Source of the DNA: Pirellula sp. SH-Sr6A
Lineage (GTDB): Bacteria > Planctomycetota > Planctomycetia > Pirellulales > Pirellulaceae
Assembly (NCBI RefSeq): GCF_001610875.1
Contig: NZ_CP011272.1
Coordinates: 5,809,988-5,873,987, forward strand
Direction of reading: 5' to 3'
Length of the DNA: 64,000 bases
The notes beneath the pieces were generated by a model, which was given only the letters and a program-made list of their open reading frames with translations, was not told where the DNA came from and did no database searches. This document shows positions 53,850 through 62,318 of the stretch, one piece after another (the stretch's first letter is position 1; each line of letters opens with the position of its first letter). Made by a program: the position numbers and the translations under genes.

Positions 53850-53987
53850 TCCGATTCTGTGAGGTGAGAGGGAAAAATGGGTAGAAGGCCAATGAATGGC
53901 GCTGGAGGGTTACGTAGGTGGGGCGGTTACCGCACTCCCAATGGATTGCACTAGCCAATCGCTCTCGATCGGTTGATCCTGGGTTGT

Positions 53988-54015
53988 ACGACACTCGCTA
54001 TTCGTAGACTATACT
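53988..54015 (+). promoter_or_regulatory. Possible promoter of the ROK kinase gene
   Basis: ACGACA (53988-53993) and TATACT (54010-54015) are 16 bp apart; TATACT is a five-of-six -10 box. The start codon is 68 nt further on. Supported only by the hexamers. Confidence 0.4.
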
Positions 54016-54082
54016 TTAATCGAAGGGAGACGTCTTGAGGACCGTTTCCCATCTTTCCAACGACCTTCGCCGAATTACTTAC

Positions 54083-55069
54083 ATGACTCAGTTCTATTGC
54101 GGCTTTGATTTAGGTGGGACCAAGATGCTTTGCGTCGTGATGGACGAAAAGCAGAAAATCGTGGCTCGCAAACGAAAAAAAACAAAGGGCACCGAAGGGG
54201 CCCAAGCGGGTGTGACGCGCATCGCCGATTTGGTCCGCGAAACGTTTGCCGAAAATGCTCTGCCTATCAATGATCTAAAGTCACTCGGTGTCGGTTGCCC
54301 CGGACCAGTGGATATGGACCAAGGCATCGTCAACGTCGCAGTCAACCTGGGTTGGAAAAACGTCTCGCTCGCCGCCATGCTCGAAGACGCCCTCGATTGC
54401 CCCGTTTCCGTTCTGAATGACGTCGATGCCGGAGTCTACGGCGAATACTGCGCCGGGGCCGCAATCGGGGCTCGCAGCGTCGCCGGTATTTTTCCAGGTA
54501 CCGGTATCGGCGGCGGATTCGTTTACGAAGGCCAAATTCTCCGAGGTCGCCGATCTTCCTGCATGGAAATTGGCCACACGAAAATCGCTTCCACCAATCG
54601 CACCAGCGGCGTCGATATGCCCGGCACACTCGAAAGCGAAGCGAGCCGGCTCGCGATCGCCGCCGAATGCGCCAAGCTCGCCTACCGCGGAGAAGCCCCC
54701 AATCTGCTGCGTGCGGTCGGCACCGATATCGCGCAGATCCGCAGCAAAGTCCTCGCTGCCTCCATCCGCGATGGCGATAAGGCTGTCGAGAACGTCGTGC
54801 GCCAAGCCGCCCAAACCGTCGGCTATGCCGTCGTGAACCTCGTCCACATGCTTTGCCCCGAAGTGATTATCCTCGGCGGCGGTCTCGTCGAAGCGCTCGA
54901 AGGACTTTATCTCGATGAAGTGAACCGAATCGCAAAGAAAAACATCCTTCCTTGCTACAGCGGAATGTTCGATGTCAAAATGGCCAAGCTTGGCGACGAC
55001 GCCGGGGCCATGGGCGCTGCCCTGTGGGGACAAAAGAAATCAGTAGCTCCGGCTGTGGCGGTCATCTAA
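54083..55069 (+). CDS. ROK family sugar kinase
   Basis: A 328-aa protein of the ROK (repressor, ORF, kinase) family without an N-terminal DNA-binding domain, so a kinase rather than a repressor. The phosphate-binding loop is FDLGGTKMLCVV at 8-19, the ATPase core continues with GCPGPVDMDQG and LNDVDAGVYGEYCAG, and GTGIGGGFVYEG is the second ATP-site motif. Downstream of EIGHTKIASTNRTSGVDMPG the usual zinc-binding CxCGxxGC element of ROK kinases is missing. The sugar (glucose, N-acetyl sugar or other) cannot be named. The ATG at 54083 is preferred to a TTG 16 codons earlier. It follows the PVC-type gene divergently. Confidence 0.85.
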   Translation: MTQFYCGFDLGGTKMLCVVMDEKQKIVARKRKKTKGTEGAQAGVTRIADLVRETFAENALPINDLKSLGVGCPGPVDMDQGIVNVAVNLGWKNVSLAAMLEDALDCPVSVLNDVDAGVYGEYCAGAAIGARSVAGIFPGTGIGGGFVYEGQILRGRRSSCMEIGHTKIASTNRTSGVDMPGTLESEASRLAIAAECAKLAYRGEAPNLLRAVGTDIAQIRSKVLAASIRDGDKAVENVVRQAAQTVGYAVVNLVHMLCPEVIILGGGLVEALEGLYLDEVNRIAKKNILPCYSGMFDVKMAKLGDDAGAMGAALWGQKKSVAPAVAVI

Positions 55070-55100
55070 GCGACCGTCGCAAATCTCCAACGCAAACCAA

Positions 55101-55198
55101 CCCCCTGCCCCCTGCCCCCTGCTCCCTGCCCCCTGCTCCCTGCTCCCTGCTCCCTGCTCCCTGCTCCCTGCTCCCTGCTCCTTGCTCCTTGCTCCTTG
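55101..55198. repeat. 14-unit heptamer tandem array
   Basis: Fourteen consecutive 7-bp units of the form CTCCCTG with variants CCCCCTG at the left end and CTCCTTG at the right end, in one uninterrupted array of 98 bp between the ROK and proA genes. The gradient of variants suggests growth by slippage. Similar heptameric tandem arrays (STRR elements) are known from filamentous cyanobacteria. On the minus strand it gives the meaningless reading SREQGAG repeated, not a protein. Confidence 0.9.
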
Positions 55199-55316
55199 CT
55201 CGGATAACTCGCGAAAAGAACCACGCTAGCATTCGCTTCGCGATTGACCCCAACTCCAACTTTTCCGATACTCCCCACGACCTGTTTTTCCAATTTACCG
55301 AGTCTGCCGCGACGAC

Positions 55317-56597
55317 ATGACGATTCTCTCGACTATCCCCCAACTGGATTCATACTGTCGCGATGTGGCGGACCGGGCAAAGCGAGCTGCGAGACAGATG
55401 GCGAGCCTCTCTACCGCCATCAAAAACCAATGGTTGCTCCACGCGGCCGATGCCTTGGTCGCTAACGAGTCCGCGCTCCTCGACGCCAACGCAATCGATT
55501 TGTCCAAAGCGGACGAGTATGGATTGACCTCGGCCGAACGAGAGCGATTGAAGCTGACGAAGGAACGGATCGCACAAATTGCGTCCGGCCTAAGAGAAGT
55601 CGCAGCACTAGCCGACCCGGTAGGAGAAGTCATAGAAGGCTCTCGACGACCCAACGGTCTAGAAATTCAAAAGACCCGTGTTCCGCTCGGCGTCCTCTTT
55701 TTTATCTACGAATCCCGGCCCAATGTCACGGCGGATGCCGCGGCTATCGCTATCAAAAGCGGAAACGCAATCATCCTGCGAGGTGGCAAGGAGGCGATCC
55801 ATAGCTCCCAAAAAATCGTCGAATGCCTTCGCGAATCGGCAAGTGTTTGCAAGCTTCCCCTCGACGCGTTGCAAATGGTCGCCACCACCGACAGAGAAGC
55901 AGTGGGTCATTTTCTTAAAATGTCCGACGCGATCGATTTGGTGATTCCCCGTGGTGGCGAAGCATTGATTCGACGCGTTGTCGCGGAAGCGACAATGCCG
56001 GTCCTGAAACATTACGATGGCAACTGCCATGTCTACGTCGACCGTCACGCCGACTTGGAAATGGCCCTCAGTATCGTCGAGAATTCCAAGTGCCAACGCA
56101 TGGGGGTTTGCAATGCCATGGAATCATTATTGGTGCATCGAGATGTTGCGGATCTCTTTCTGCCTCAGCTTGATCAGCGACTCCGGGCGTACAATATCGA
56201 ATACCGAGGAGACGCGGACTGCCGCCGGCTGATCCCTGCGACTATCTCTGCATCGGACGCGGATTGGAGCCTTGAATATCTCGGCCCTACGATGAGCGTC
56301 AAAGTTGTGGGGTCACTCGACGAAGCGATCGATCACATCGAGCAATACAGCTCGCGACATACGGAATCGATCGTGACGAATTGCATTCAGTCCGCCGACC
56401 GTTTTGTGCGGGAAATCGATTCCGCCGCCGTGATGATTAATGCCTCTACCCGTTTCAACGACGGTGGACAATTGGGAATGGGAGCGGAAATTGGAATCAG
56501 CACGGATAAGTTTCATGCACGAGGCCCCTGCGGCCTGCGAGAGTTAACCACTTACAAATTCATCGTTCGCGGGAACGGTCATATTCGTGCTAACTGA
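55317..56597 (+). CDS. proA: Glutamate-5-semialdehyde dehydrogenase (gamma-glutamyl phosphate reductase)
   Basis: A 426-aa ALDH-superfamily enzyme reducing gamma-glutamyl phosphate to glutamate-5-semialdehyde in proline synthesis. Family motifs: PLGVLFFIYESRPNVT, NAIILRGGKEA, DLVIPRGGEALIR, PVLKHYDGNCHVYVD, and the catalytic CNAMESLLVHRD (Cys265 in QRMGVCN). The expected partner proB is not in the window. The preceding 247 bp holds the heptamer array. fliM follows after 68 nt. Confidence 0.95.
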   Translation: MTILSTIPQLDSYCRDVADRAKRAARQMASLSTAIKNQWLLHAADALVANESALLDANAIDLSKADEYGLTSAERERLKLTKERIAQIASGLREVAALADPVGEVIEGSRRPNGLEIQKTRVPLGVLFFIYESRPNVTADAAAIAIKSGNAIILRGGKEAIHSSQKIVECLRESASVCKLPLDALQMVATTDREAVGHFLKMSDAIDLVIPRGGEALIRRVVAEATMPVLKHYDGNCHVYVDRHADLEMALSIVENSKCQRMGVCNAMESLLVHRDVADLFLPQLDQRLRAYNIEYRGDADCRRLIPATISASDADWSLEYLGPTMSVKVVGSLDEAIDHIEQYSSRHTESIVTNCIQSADRFVREIDSAAVMINASTRFNDGGQLGMGAEIGISTDKFHARGPCGLRELTTYKFIVRGNGHIRAN

Positions 56598-56665
56598 GGG
56601 AACGCTCAAAGCTCCCTCGCCACGATGAACACAATCCACAATGAGATAGGGAAAGGATACCCTTC

Positions 56666-57673
56666 ATGTCAGACGATGTACTGAGTCGCAGCGATGTGGA
56701 AAGTCTGCTCCAATCTCTTGAACCGCAAGCCAAACCCTCTGGGGATTCCAAGAAGTCCGATCCCAAGAAATCCGGTGCGCCAAAAATGCGCATCCTGGCA
56801 TACGACTTCAAACGTCCCGAGCGGGTCGGCAAAGAACAGATGCGTGCACTCCAGTCTCTGCACGATGGCTTCTCTCGCAACCTTGGCGCATCGCTCTCTG
56901 CTGTCCTGCGATCGATGGTCGAAGTCCGCTTGATCAGCGTCGATCAGTTGACGTACAGCGAATTCGTCTACAGCCTTACTATCCCGACCTGCTTCAATCT
57001 TCTAAAACCCCTCCCCTTGGAAGGAAACTGGGTGCTGGATATCAGTCCCGCACTCCTCTTTCCCATCATCGATCGCATGCTGGGGGGAGGCGTCTCGGGC
57101 GACTCTACCCTCAAACGTCCCCTCTCCGAAATCGAACTGAGACTCGCTACTCGCATTAGCAATGTATTCCTCCGCGAACTGCAAACAGCTTGGTTCAATA
57201 TCGTGGAGATGAACATCGAAGTCGAACGGGTGGAGAGCAATCCCCAACTTGTACAAATCGTTCCGCCCAACGAAGTCGTCGTGATGGTCAGCTTCGAACT
57301 GACGATTGGGCAAGTCCGAGGGATGATCAATCTCTGTATCCCGTACAACACCATCGAACGGGTGAACAGCAAATTGACCAGCAACAGCTGGATTGGATAC
57401 GCCTCCGCGCGAAGCAACGTCGAAACGAAGACTCAATTGCTACAACGACTCGATGGCTCGGAAGCAGAAGTTATCGTCACTCTCGCTCGGTCCAAAATCA
57501 AAACATCCGATCTCTTTGATCTAGAAATCGGCGACATCATCTCCACCGAGAAAGATACGGGCGAACCCCTCGAGGTGGAAGTCTCCAATCGGGTCAAGTT
57601 CCTTGCATCCGCAGGTGCTTTCAAAGGCCGCAAAGCAATCCAGATCCAAGCCCTATTGGACAAGAGCCCCTGA
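56666..57673 (+). CDS. fliM: Flagellar motor switch protein FliM
   Basis: A 335-aa protein. The N-terminal LSRSDVESLLQSL is the CheY-binding FliM peptide, a linker (to about 45) precedes the CheC-like middle domain (YDFKRPERVGKEQMRALQSLHDGF, LDISPALLFPIIDRMLGGG, PLSEIELRLATRISNVFLREL), and the C-terminal SpoA domain (LLQRLDGSEAEVIVTLARSKI, DLFDLEIGDIISTEK) closes the protein. FliM connects the C-ring to CheY and to FliN. It is not in an operon with fliN, which is at 35.5 kb. The gene ends in a 21-nt overlap with the minus-strand ORF at 57653. Confidence 0.95.
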   Translation: MSDDVLSRSDVESLLQSLEPQAKPSGDSKKSDPKKSGAPKMRILAYDFKRPERVGKEQMRALQSLHDGFSRNLGASLSAVLRSMVEVRLISVDQLTYSEFVYSLTIPTCFNLLKPLPLEGNWVLDISPALLFPIIDRMLGGGVSGDSTLKRPLSEIELRLATRISNVFLRELQTAWFNIVEMNIEVERVESNPQLVQIVPPNEVVVMVSFELTIGQVRGMINLCIPYNTIERVNSKLTSNSWIGYASARSNVETKTQLLQRLDGSEAEVIVTLARSKIKTSDLFDLEIGDIISTEKDTGEPLEVEVSNRVKFLASAGAFKGRKAIQIQALLDKSP

Positions 57674-57964
57674 CGCCGTTTGCAGTGCCTTTTGACGCTC
57701 AATCTCATCCAACAATGCGTCGACGGTCAATCCATACTTCCCAAGCACTGACACGAGCGCTCCCCCAACATGCCGGCACTCGCCTCTCCGCATGCGATCG
57801 GACCCCAAAGACGCCGCCCCAACAGATGGACGACCGCGCAAGGCTCCCAACTCGGCTCGGAACGAATTCTCTTGCTGCGTCGTTTCCGAATGCACCGAAT
57901 CAAAGTCGAATCGAGTTTGAACCAGTTTTCCCGATTCTCGACCTGCGATAGTTGCTGCTGCCAT
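57653..57964 (-). CDS. Small hypothetical protein antisense-overlapping the fliM 3' end
   Basis: A 103-aa frame from an ATG ending at 57964, preceded by a purine-rich stretch (GGGAAGGGAATGG) that could act as a ribosome site. The C-terminal part GKYGLTVDALLDEIERQKAL reads like a real helical protein segment, but the middle is not recognisable. It overlaps fliM by 21 nt tail to tail. I recognise no family, and it could be a spurious frame; the confidence is accordingly limited. Confidence 0.4.
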   Translation of the reverse strand: MAAATIAGRESGKLVQTRFDFDSVHSETTQQENSFRAELGALRGRPSVGAASLGSDRMRRGECRHVGGALVSVLGKYGLTVDALLDEIERQKALQTASGALVQ

Positions 57965-58154
57965 GTTTCCATTCCCTTCCCAAAAAACGGGGGGCTCTCG
58001 AAGCTCCCCTCTGTCTTTGTCCGAATGACTTCGGTGTCAGGAAGGCTCGTCTCCCTGACTCCACTTCATCATCGAAATGGGCGGGACACGTCTGGTCACA
58101 GCCAAAAAGAATTTCCTTTCAGAACAATGCAAGCAACCCAAACAGGAAAATACA

Positions 58155-59501
58155 TTACTCGATATATATGGGACTGGTGAGAATCCAAATCTGCGGATCC
58201 TCCCATCCATCCAGCCATAACTCCACACGATAAACGCCTGGCTGGCGTATGTCGAACCGGCAATCGCTCCCCGTCCAAGTCTCCACGGTTTCGCCATTGC
58301 GAAAGAGCTTCCAAGTAGCCGGCAATGGCGACAAACCTTCGAGTCGAATCGGTCCATCCGTCAGAGATAATTGACTCCCGATCTCATGCCGCTTCGATTG
58401 GGTTTCAACCTGCTGGACGGCGGCAAGAGAAAAGCCTTGTGCGTCGGCAATCCAATCAAACGCAACGAAAGATCGCCCACGGTCGAGCGCATCCCATACG
58501 GCAGGCTGCGTCAATGTCTCCACCAAGAGAAACGTCCCAGCATGGCGAAGACTGTTCTCATAGGGGTCCAGTTGGACTTTCAACAACACGTCCCCGGTTG
58601 CCGCATTCGGTGGAATGGAAAGAAGCTTCTCAATACCCAATCGGGGCAGCTTCACAATCTGGTCTCCGAGAGCATCGGTCACGACGATCGATGAATCGGT
58701 ATCGCCCATTCGAATCTGAATCCCAACATTCTCATGTGCATCATTCGCAGCCACGCCGGTGTGAGGGTGTATTTGGCATAATTGATCGTATCGGCGCAAA
58801 TAATCTCCCGGGTAGGATTGCAACGCAGAATAAACCTCCTGAGGATACTTCTCAAGCAGCGACGCGATCCGAACAAACCACAGCGGATTCTTCATGGCTT
58901 GAACCAAGCCCATTTGCTTTTTGAAATCCGCATGGGTGTTGTAGATCTCCGTTCCCGTGATCCCCGCGAACTGCCAATCCATACGCTCCTCGAGATGGGA
59001 CAAAAACACGTGCCCACCCCGGCTGCGAACTATGGAAGCAATCTCCTTCGGTTCTGCAGCAGCAAAGGGTGCCAAACTAAGGGTGGGGTAGACCAACATC
59101 CCCTTCATTTCGGCTCCTGGAATGCAGAGAACCTCGTCGATGATCCCTTGATGACCGTCGAGGTAGAAATCTTTCTCTTTGGATGGATGCTCGGTGAACA
59201 TCAAGACCTGCGACTTCGCCCTCTTGGCCGCCGCGACTATCGCTTCGATCTTGCCACGACTATCGTGAGAAAGCTCGGAATGGACGTGGAGGTTCGCACG
59301 CGCCGTCTTCAACGGCCCTCGCTGCGGCACTTCGGTCCGCATTGCACGATTCCGTTCGATGAACTCACGCGTTCTCTTCAGATTGCCTTCGGTCAATCGC
59401 TCTAAAGCATCCTGCCCATCCACAGTTGCAGGATTCAGCAATCCTAGGACCCCAATCATGAGTGCCAGACAGCTGGGTCGCTCGAAGTTCAACATGCGCA
59501 T
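58155..59501 (-). CDS. Secreted PHP-like metal-dependent hydrolase
   Basis: A 448-aa protein with a signal peptide (SCLALMIGVLGLLNPATVDGQ). After a helical linker (about 30-66) the PHP-type metal motifs are in order: ANLHVHSELSHDSRG (H72, H74, D80), LMFTEHPS (H105), IPGAEMKGM (E131), FLSHLEERMDW (H169), IYNTHADF (H190) and ANDAHENVGI. This fits the PHP family of trinuclear-metal phosphoesterases. The C-terminal part (about 290-448) is beta-rich and unassigned. The substrate is unknown. The gene is preceded by a 450-bp region with no gene and no promoter that I can assign. Confidence 0.75.
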   Translation of the reverse strand: MRMLNFERPSCLALMIGVLGLLNPATVDGQDALERLTEGNLKRTREFIERNRAMRTEVPQRGPLKTARANLHVHSELSHDSRGKIEAIVAAAKRAKSQVLMFTEHPSKEKDFYLDGHQGIIDEVLCIPGAEMKGMLVYPTLSLAPFAAAEPKEIASIVRSRGGHVFLSHLEERMDWQFAGITGTEIYNTHADFKKQMGLVQAMKNPLWFVRIASLLEKYPQEVYSALQSYPGDYLRRYDQLCQIHPHTGVAANDAHENVGIQIRMGDTDSSIVVTDALGDQIVKLPRLGIEKLLSIPPNAATGDVLLKVQLDPYENSLRHAGTFLLVETLTQPAVWDALDRGRSFVAFDWIADAQGFSLAAVQQVETQSKRHEIGSQLSLTDGPIRLEGLSPLPATWKLFRNGETVETWTGSDCRFDIRQPGVYRVELWLDGWEDPQIWILTSPIYIE

Positions 59502-59723
59502 TCACTCGCTTCAGTACGTTCGTGTTGGGAAGCAGAGGTCCTTCCTGGCAACTTGGAGCGTTTGGTCATGAACAACCTCCACCTGTAAGCAAGTTCCATA
59601 GGCTCGGGAATCGGGCTGCGAAGCCTTGAATCCTACCCGATAGCTCAGGCGGGTGAACGAGGCATCAGCAACCTAGAGACTGCCAGTGTATCGATGCACG
59701 CTCCGCATCGTTTTTAAAAGCAA

Positions 59724-59740
59724 AGTCGGTGTCTGACCCC
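59724..59740. mobile_element. Possible REP/transposon-type remnant motif
   Basis: AGTCGGTGTCTGACCCC resembles a recurrent intergenic sequence I associate with REP-type elements. No transposase or second copy is present in this window, so this is weak. Confidence 0.2.
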
Positions 59741-59902
59741 ACTCCTCTTTGCGACAACCATCTCCGACCGGAACTGGGAACTCGCCACACGATCTCATAA
59801 TGGGGGGGACGGAATGCAAACGATGATGTGGTCGCGAGGACACGATTAAGTCCCAGAGCCACCCCGCGTATGGCAACCCGACACACCAGGACCGCCGCCA
59901 AC

Positions 59903-59949
59903 GAAAAAACCCGCGGATCGCCTGGAAAAACCAAGGAAAACGCGGGTTT
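59903..59949 (-). terminator. Intrinsic terminator of tRNA-Lys
   Basis: AAACCCGCG (59907-59915) and CGCGGGTTT (59941-59949) pair as a 9-bp stem; the interior also pairs (CCTGG/CCAAGG). In the direction of the tRNA (minus strand) the second arm is followed by a run of T's (CGCGGGTTTTTTCG), the form of a Rho-independent terminator, 9 nt after the tRNA's 3' end. Confidence 0.8.
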
Positions 59950-59957
59950 GAAGTTAA

Positions 59958-60030
59958 TGAGAGCGGAGAGACTCGAACTCTCGACCCAAGGATTAAAAGT
60001 CCTTTGCTCTACCGACTGAGCTACGCTCTC
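59958..60030 (-). tRNA. tRNA-Lys (anticodon UUU)
   Basis: The minus strand folds as a 73-nt tRNA: acceptor arms GAGAGCG and CGCTCTC, D-arm GCTCAGTCGGTAGAGC, anticodon loop CTTTTAA with anticodon UUU, T-arm GAGAGTTCGAGTCTCTC and discriminator A. No CCA is encoded; the 3' end reads straight into the terminator. The upstream side shows no clear promoter. Confidence 0.95.
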
Positions 60031-60152
60031 TTTAGACTGGGTTTCTCAAGACCGAGCACCCTCATGCGGGGGGCTTCCACGACTACCGGCTTCCCGGCCC
60101 TGATGTAACGGAGCATGGTAGCAACGTCGCCAGATTTTTAAAGGGGCTTTGC

Positions 60153-62309
60153 GTGATCACCGAAAACTTTCAGACTCCGTTTTCGTCCTCCTTTTCGGAT
60201 TTTCCGATCTCGAAGGACGGCTTGCTGAAATCGATTTTTCACGGGCCTTGCCATCGAATCACCCAGGCGGTACTCGGAATCGTTTGCACGCTGGCTTGTA
60301 TCGTTCTCGCTCCCTCAAAATCCCATGCAGGCGCCAGCGCGAGCCATTGGGCCGTCGTCGTCAACGGCGACTCGATCTCCTCTCGAACCGTTGCCAATCA
60401 CTTCTGCTCCCTGCGAGGTATCCCCTCTAATAACATCATCGTCTTGACCGGAATACCAGAAACCGACAAAGTCTCGATTGAGTTCTTTCGAAACTCGATC
60501 CTTCTCCCTGTCTTGACCCAAATCGAACAACGAGGCTTGGGGCGGCATCTCCAAGGAATCGCTTATTCGGTCGACTTTCCCACTGCCATTGATGTCGCAC
60601 CAGAAGTCAACTCGATTCCTGACAAATCGCAATACCTGACCCCGGTCGCGTCTATCAACGGCCTGACCTACTTCTTCAAATATGTCGTCGCTGGCTCCCC
60701 CGCATACCTCGGCTTTGAAGCCAACGGCTACGCGTCTCGCCCCGGCTCCTCCCTCCTTCGTCCTCTCATTGCCGATACCGAAATCATGAAAGATCTCGTT
60801 GCGAAAAGCCAAGCGATGGATTGGGAAAATGCCGCGAAGATCTTCGACCAAGAAATACAAAAACTTCCCCGAGACCTTCGACCACCGATGCAAATCATCG
60901 CTGCCCAGCTTTGGATGAAAAACGACAACGCCGACGAAGCCTTAGCCAGACTCGAACAAGCCGCCCTCGGAGGTTGGCAATACCGATCCGCACTGGTGGA
61001 CGATGAACTCTTCCAATCTCTCCAAAACGATCCCCGCATGAAGCGGATTCTGAAGCTTTGCAAAGATATAACCTTTGATTTCACTCCCTTTCGCGGATTT
61101 GACGCACGAACGACATATGCTCCGAACTCGCTCGCAACCAAACAACCGAACTTCGGTACCACCTACTTGCTATCGACGATGCTCGGTGTCTCAAAAGACT
61201 TCGGGATCACGCGATTCGAAGTGATTGACGGTCTGAAACGCAGTGCGCAATCGGACTATCGGCCGATCGAGGGCGCTTTCTTATTCGCGAAAACCGGTGA
61301 TGTGCGGACGACGACTCGCCTCCCCTACTTCGATCTCGCCATCAATCGATTAAAGAAAAAGGGATTCGATGCGAAAGTCATCGAGGAGGCATTGCCAACG
61401 AAGCGAGTCCAATGCGCAGGGCTCATGATCGGTACCCCCACCTTTCAGCTGACTCAAAGCGGCGCGGAACTCATGCCGGGCTCGATCGCTGACAACTTGA
61501 CTAGCCTTGGTGGAGCCATGACTGATGCCTCCCAGACCAAAGCTACCGAATTCATTCGACACGGTGCTGCAATCAGTAGCGGAGCCGTCACCGAACCCTA
61601 CTCGATCATTAACAAATTCCCAAATCCTCTTATCCACGATGCCTACACCGATGGATTGACCTCCGCCGAGGCCTTCTATAGCACGGTGCTATGCCCCTAT
61701 CAACTGCTGATAGTCGGGGATCCTCTCTGCCAACCTTTCACCCAGCCGCCACGATTCCAAATCGTCGAAGCTCCCGAACAAATCGCTCGAAACCAAAGCA
61801 TAGGGCTTCGCTTTTCTCAAGATGCCGATGCTCCTCCCATCGATACGATTACCTGTACCATTGATGGCGCTTACATCAATGAAGTCCTCTTCGAACCCGA
61901 ACTCCAAATCAACACATCGAGCGCGCCCCTGGGGTGGCATGAGTTACGAGTCATCGCGAAAGGAAAAGGGCCGCTACAACACCGATTCGAACAATCCCAT
62001 TGGGTCTATCTCTTCGACGAATCGACCAACCCTTCCAAAAAGGAACGCGTTACTTGGAGCTGCCCCGATTCCATCGAATTACAAAAAACTCCGGAACTCA
62101 CAATCACCTCCACGGGATTTGCAACCACCCGCGATATCGAAGTCTGGCACGAACGAGAAAAAATCGGCACGATCCAGACGGGGGAATCCAAACTAACTCT
62201 ATCGATGCCCCAGGTCGGAACGGGGCCTATTCGATTGCAGCTCCAACAACCCGGAGAGGATGGACGGACCATTCAATCGGATATTCGCACCGTGCACGTG
62301 AACCCCTAG
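60153..62309 (+). CDS. TIGR03790-family secreted protein with TPR-like insert
   Basis: A 718-aa protein from a GTG start. A leader-like stretch (ITQAVLGIVCTLACIVLAPSKSHA) leads into the TIGR03790 core: WAVVVNGDSISSRTVANHFC, LRGIPSNNIIVLTG, HLQGIAYSVDFPT, and, after an interruption, LMIGTPTFQLT with TEPYSIINKFPNPLIHDAY and QLLIVGDPLCQPF. Between the core halves (about 230-300) is a helical segment (MQIIAAQLWMKNDNADEALARL) that looks like a TPR-type insert. The core has a caspase/gingipain-like fold, but catalytic residues are not obvious. Function is unknown; the family occurs mainly in planctomycetes and other environmental bacteria. An earlier in-frame TTG is possible. Confidence 0.8.
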   Translation: MITENFQTPFSSSFSDFPISKDGLLKSIFHGPCHRITQAVLGIVCTLACIVLAPSKSHAGASASHWAVVVNGDSISSRTVANHFCSLRGIPSNNIIVLTGIPETDKVSIEFFRNSILLPVLTQIEQRGLGRHLQGIAYSVDFPTAIDVAPEVNSIPDKSQYLTPVASINGLTYFFKYVVAGSPAYLGFEANGYASRPGSSLLRPLIADTEIMKDLVAKSQAMDWENAAKIFDQEIQKLPRDLRPPMQIIAAQLWMKNDNADEALARLEQAALGGWQYRSALVDDELFQSLQNDPRMKRILKLCKDITFDFTPFRGFDARTTYAPNSLATKQPNFGTTYLLSTMLGVSKDFGITRFEVIDGLKRSAQSDYRPIEGAFLFAKTGDVRTTTRLPYFDLAINRLKKKGFDAKVIEEALPTKRVQCAGLMIGTPTFQLTQSGAELMPGSIADNLTSLGGAMTDASQTKATEFIRHGAAISSGAVTEPYSIINKFPNPLIHDAYTDGLTSAEAFYSTVLCPYQLLIVGDPLCQPFTQPPRFQIVEAPEQIARNQSIGLRFSQDADAPPIDTITCTIDGAYINEVLFEPELQINTSSAPLGWHELRVIAKGKGPLQHRFEQSHWVYLFDESTNPSKKERVTWSCPDSIELQKTPELTITSTGFATTRDIEVWHEREKIGTIQTGESKLTLSMPQVGTGPIRLQLQQPGEDGRTIQSDIRTVHVNP

Positions 62310-62318
62310 GCGCATTCG

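Larger units (their letters stand above)
59502..59957. other. 456-bp region without protein gene
   Basis: No supported protein gene. It contains the tRNA-Lys terminator near its right end and, at 59724-59740, an AGTCGGTGTCTGACCCC motif that resembles conserved short sequences near REP-associated transposases in other genomes. The rest shows nothing I can name. Open frames here look like chance. Confidence 0.6.

Noticed and set aside
52668-53867. 399-codon plus-strand frame
   Set aside because: Antisense shadow of the PVC-type CxxCH gene.
54281-55033. 250-codon minus-strand frame
   Set aside because: Antisense of the ROK kinase gene; no motif.
55101-55198. Heptamer array as a CRISPR
   Set aside because: Units are 7 bp with no spacers and no cas genes nearby.
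55062-55343. Two minus-strand frames with repeated SREQGAG
   Set aside because: They are simply translations of the heptamer DNA array, not genes.
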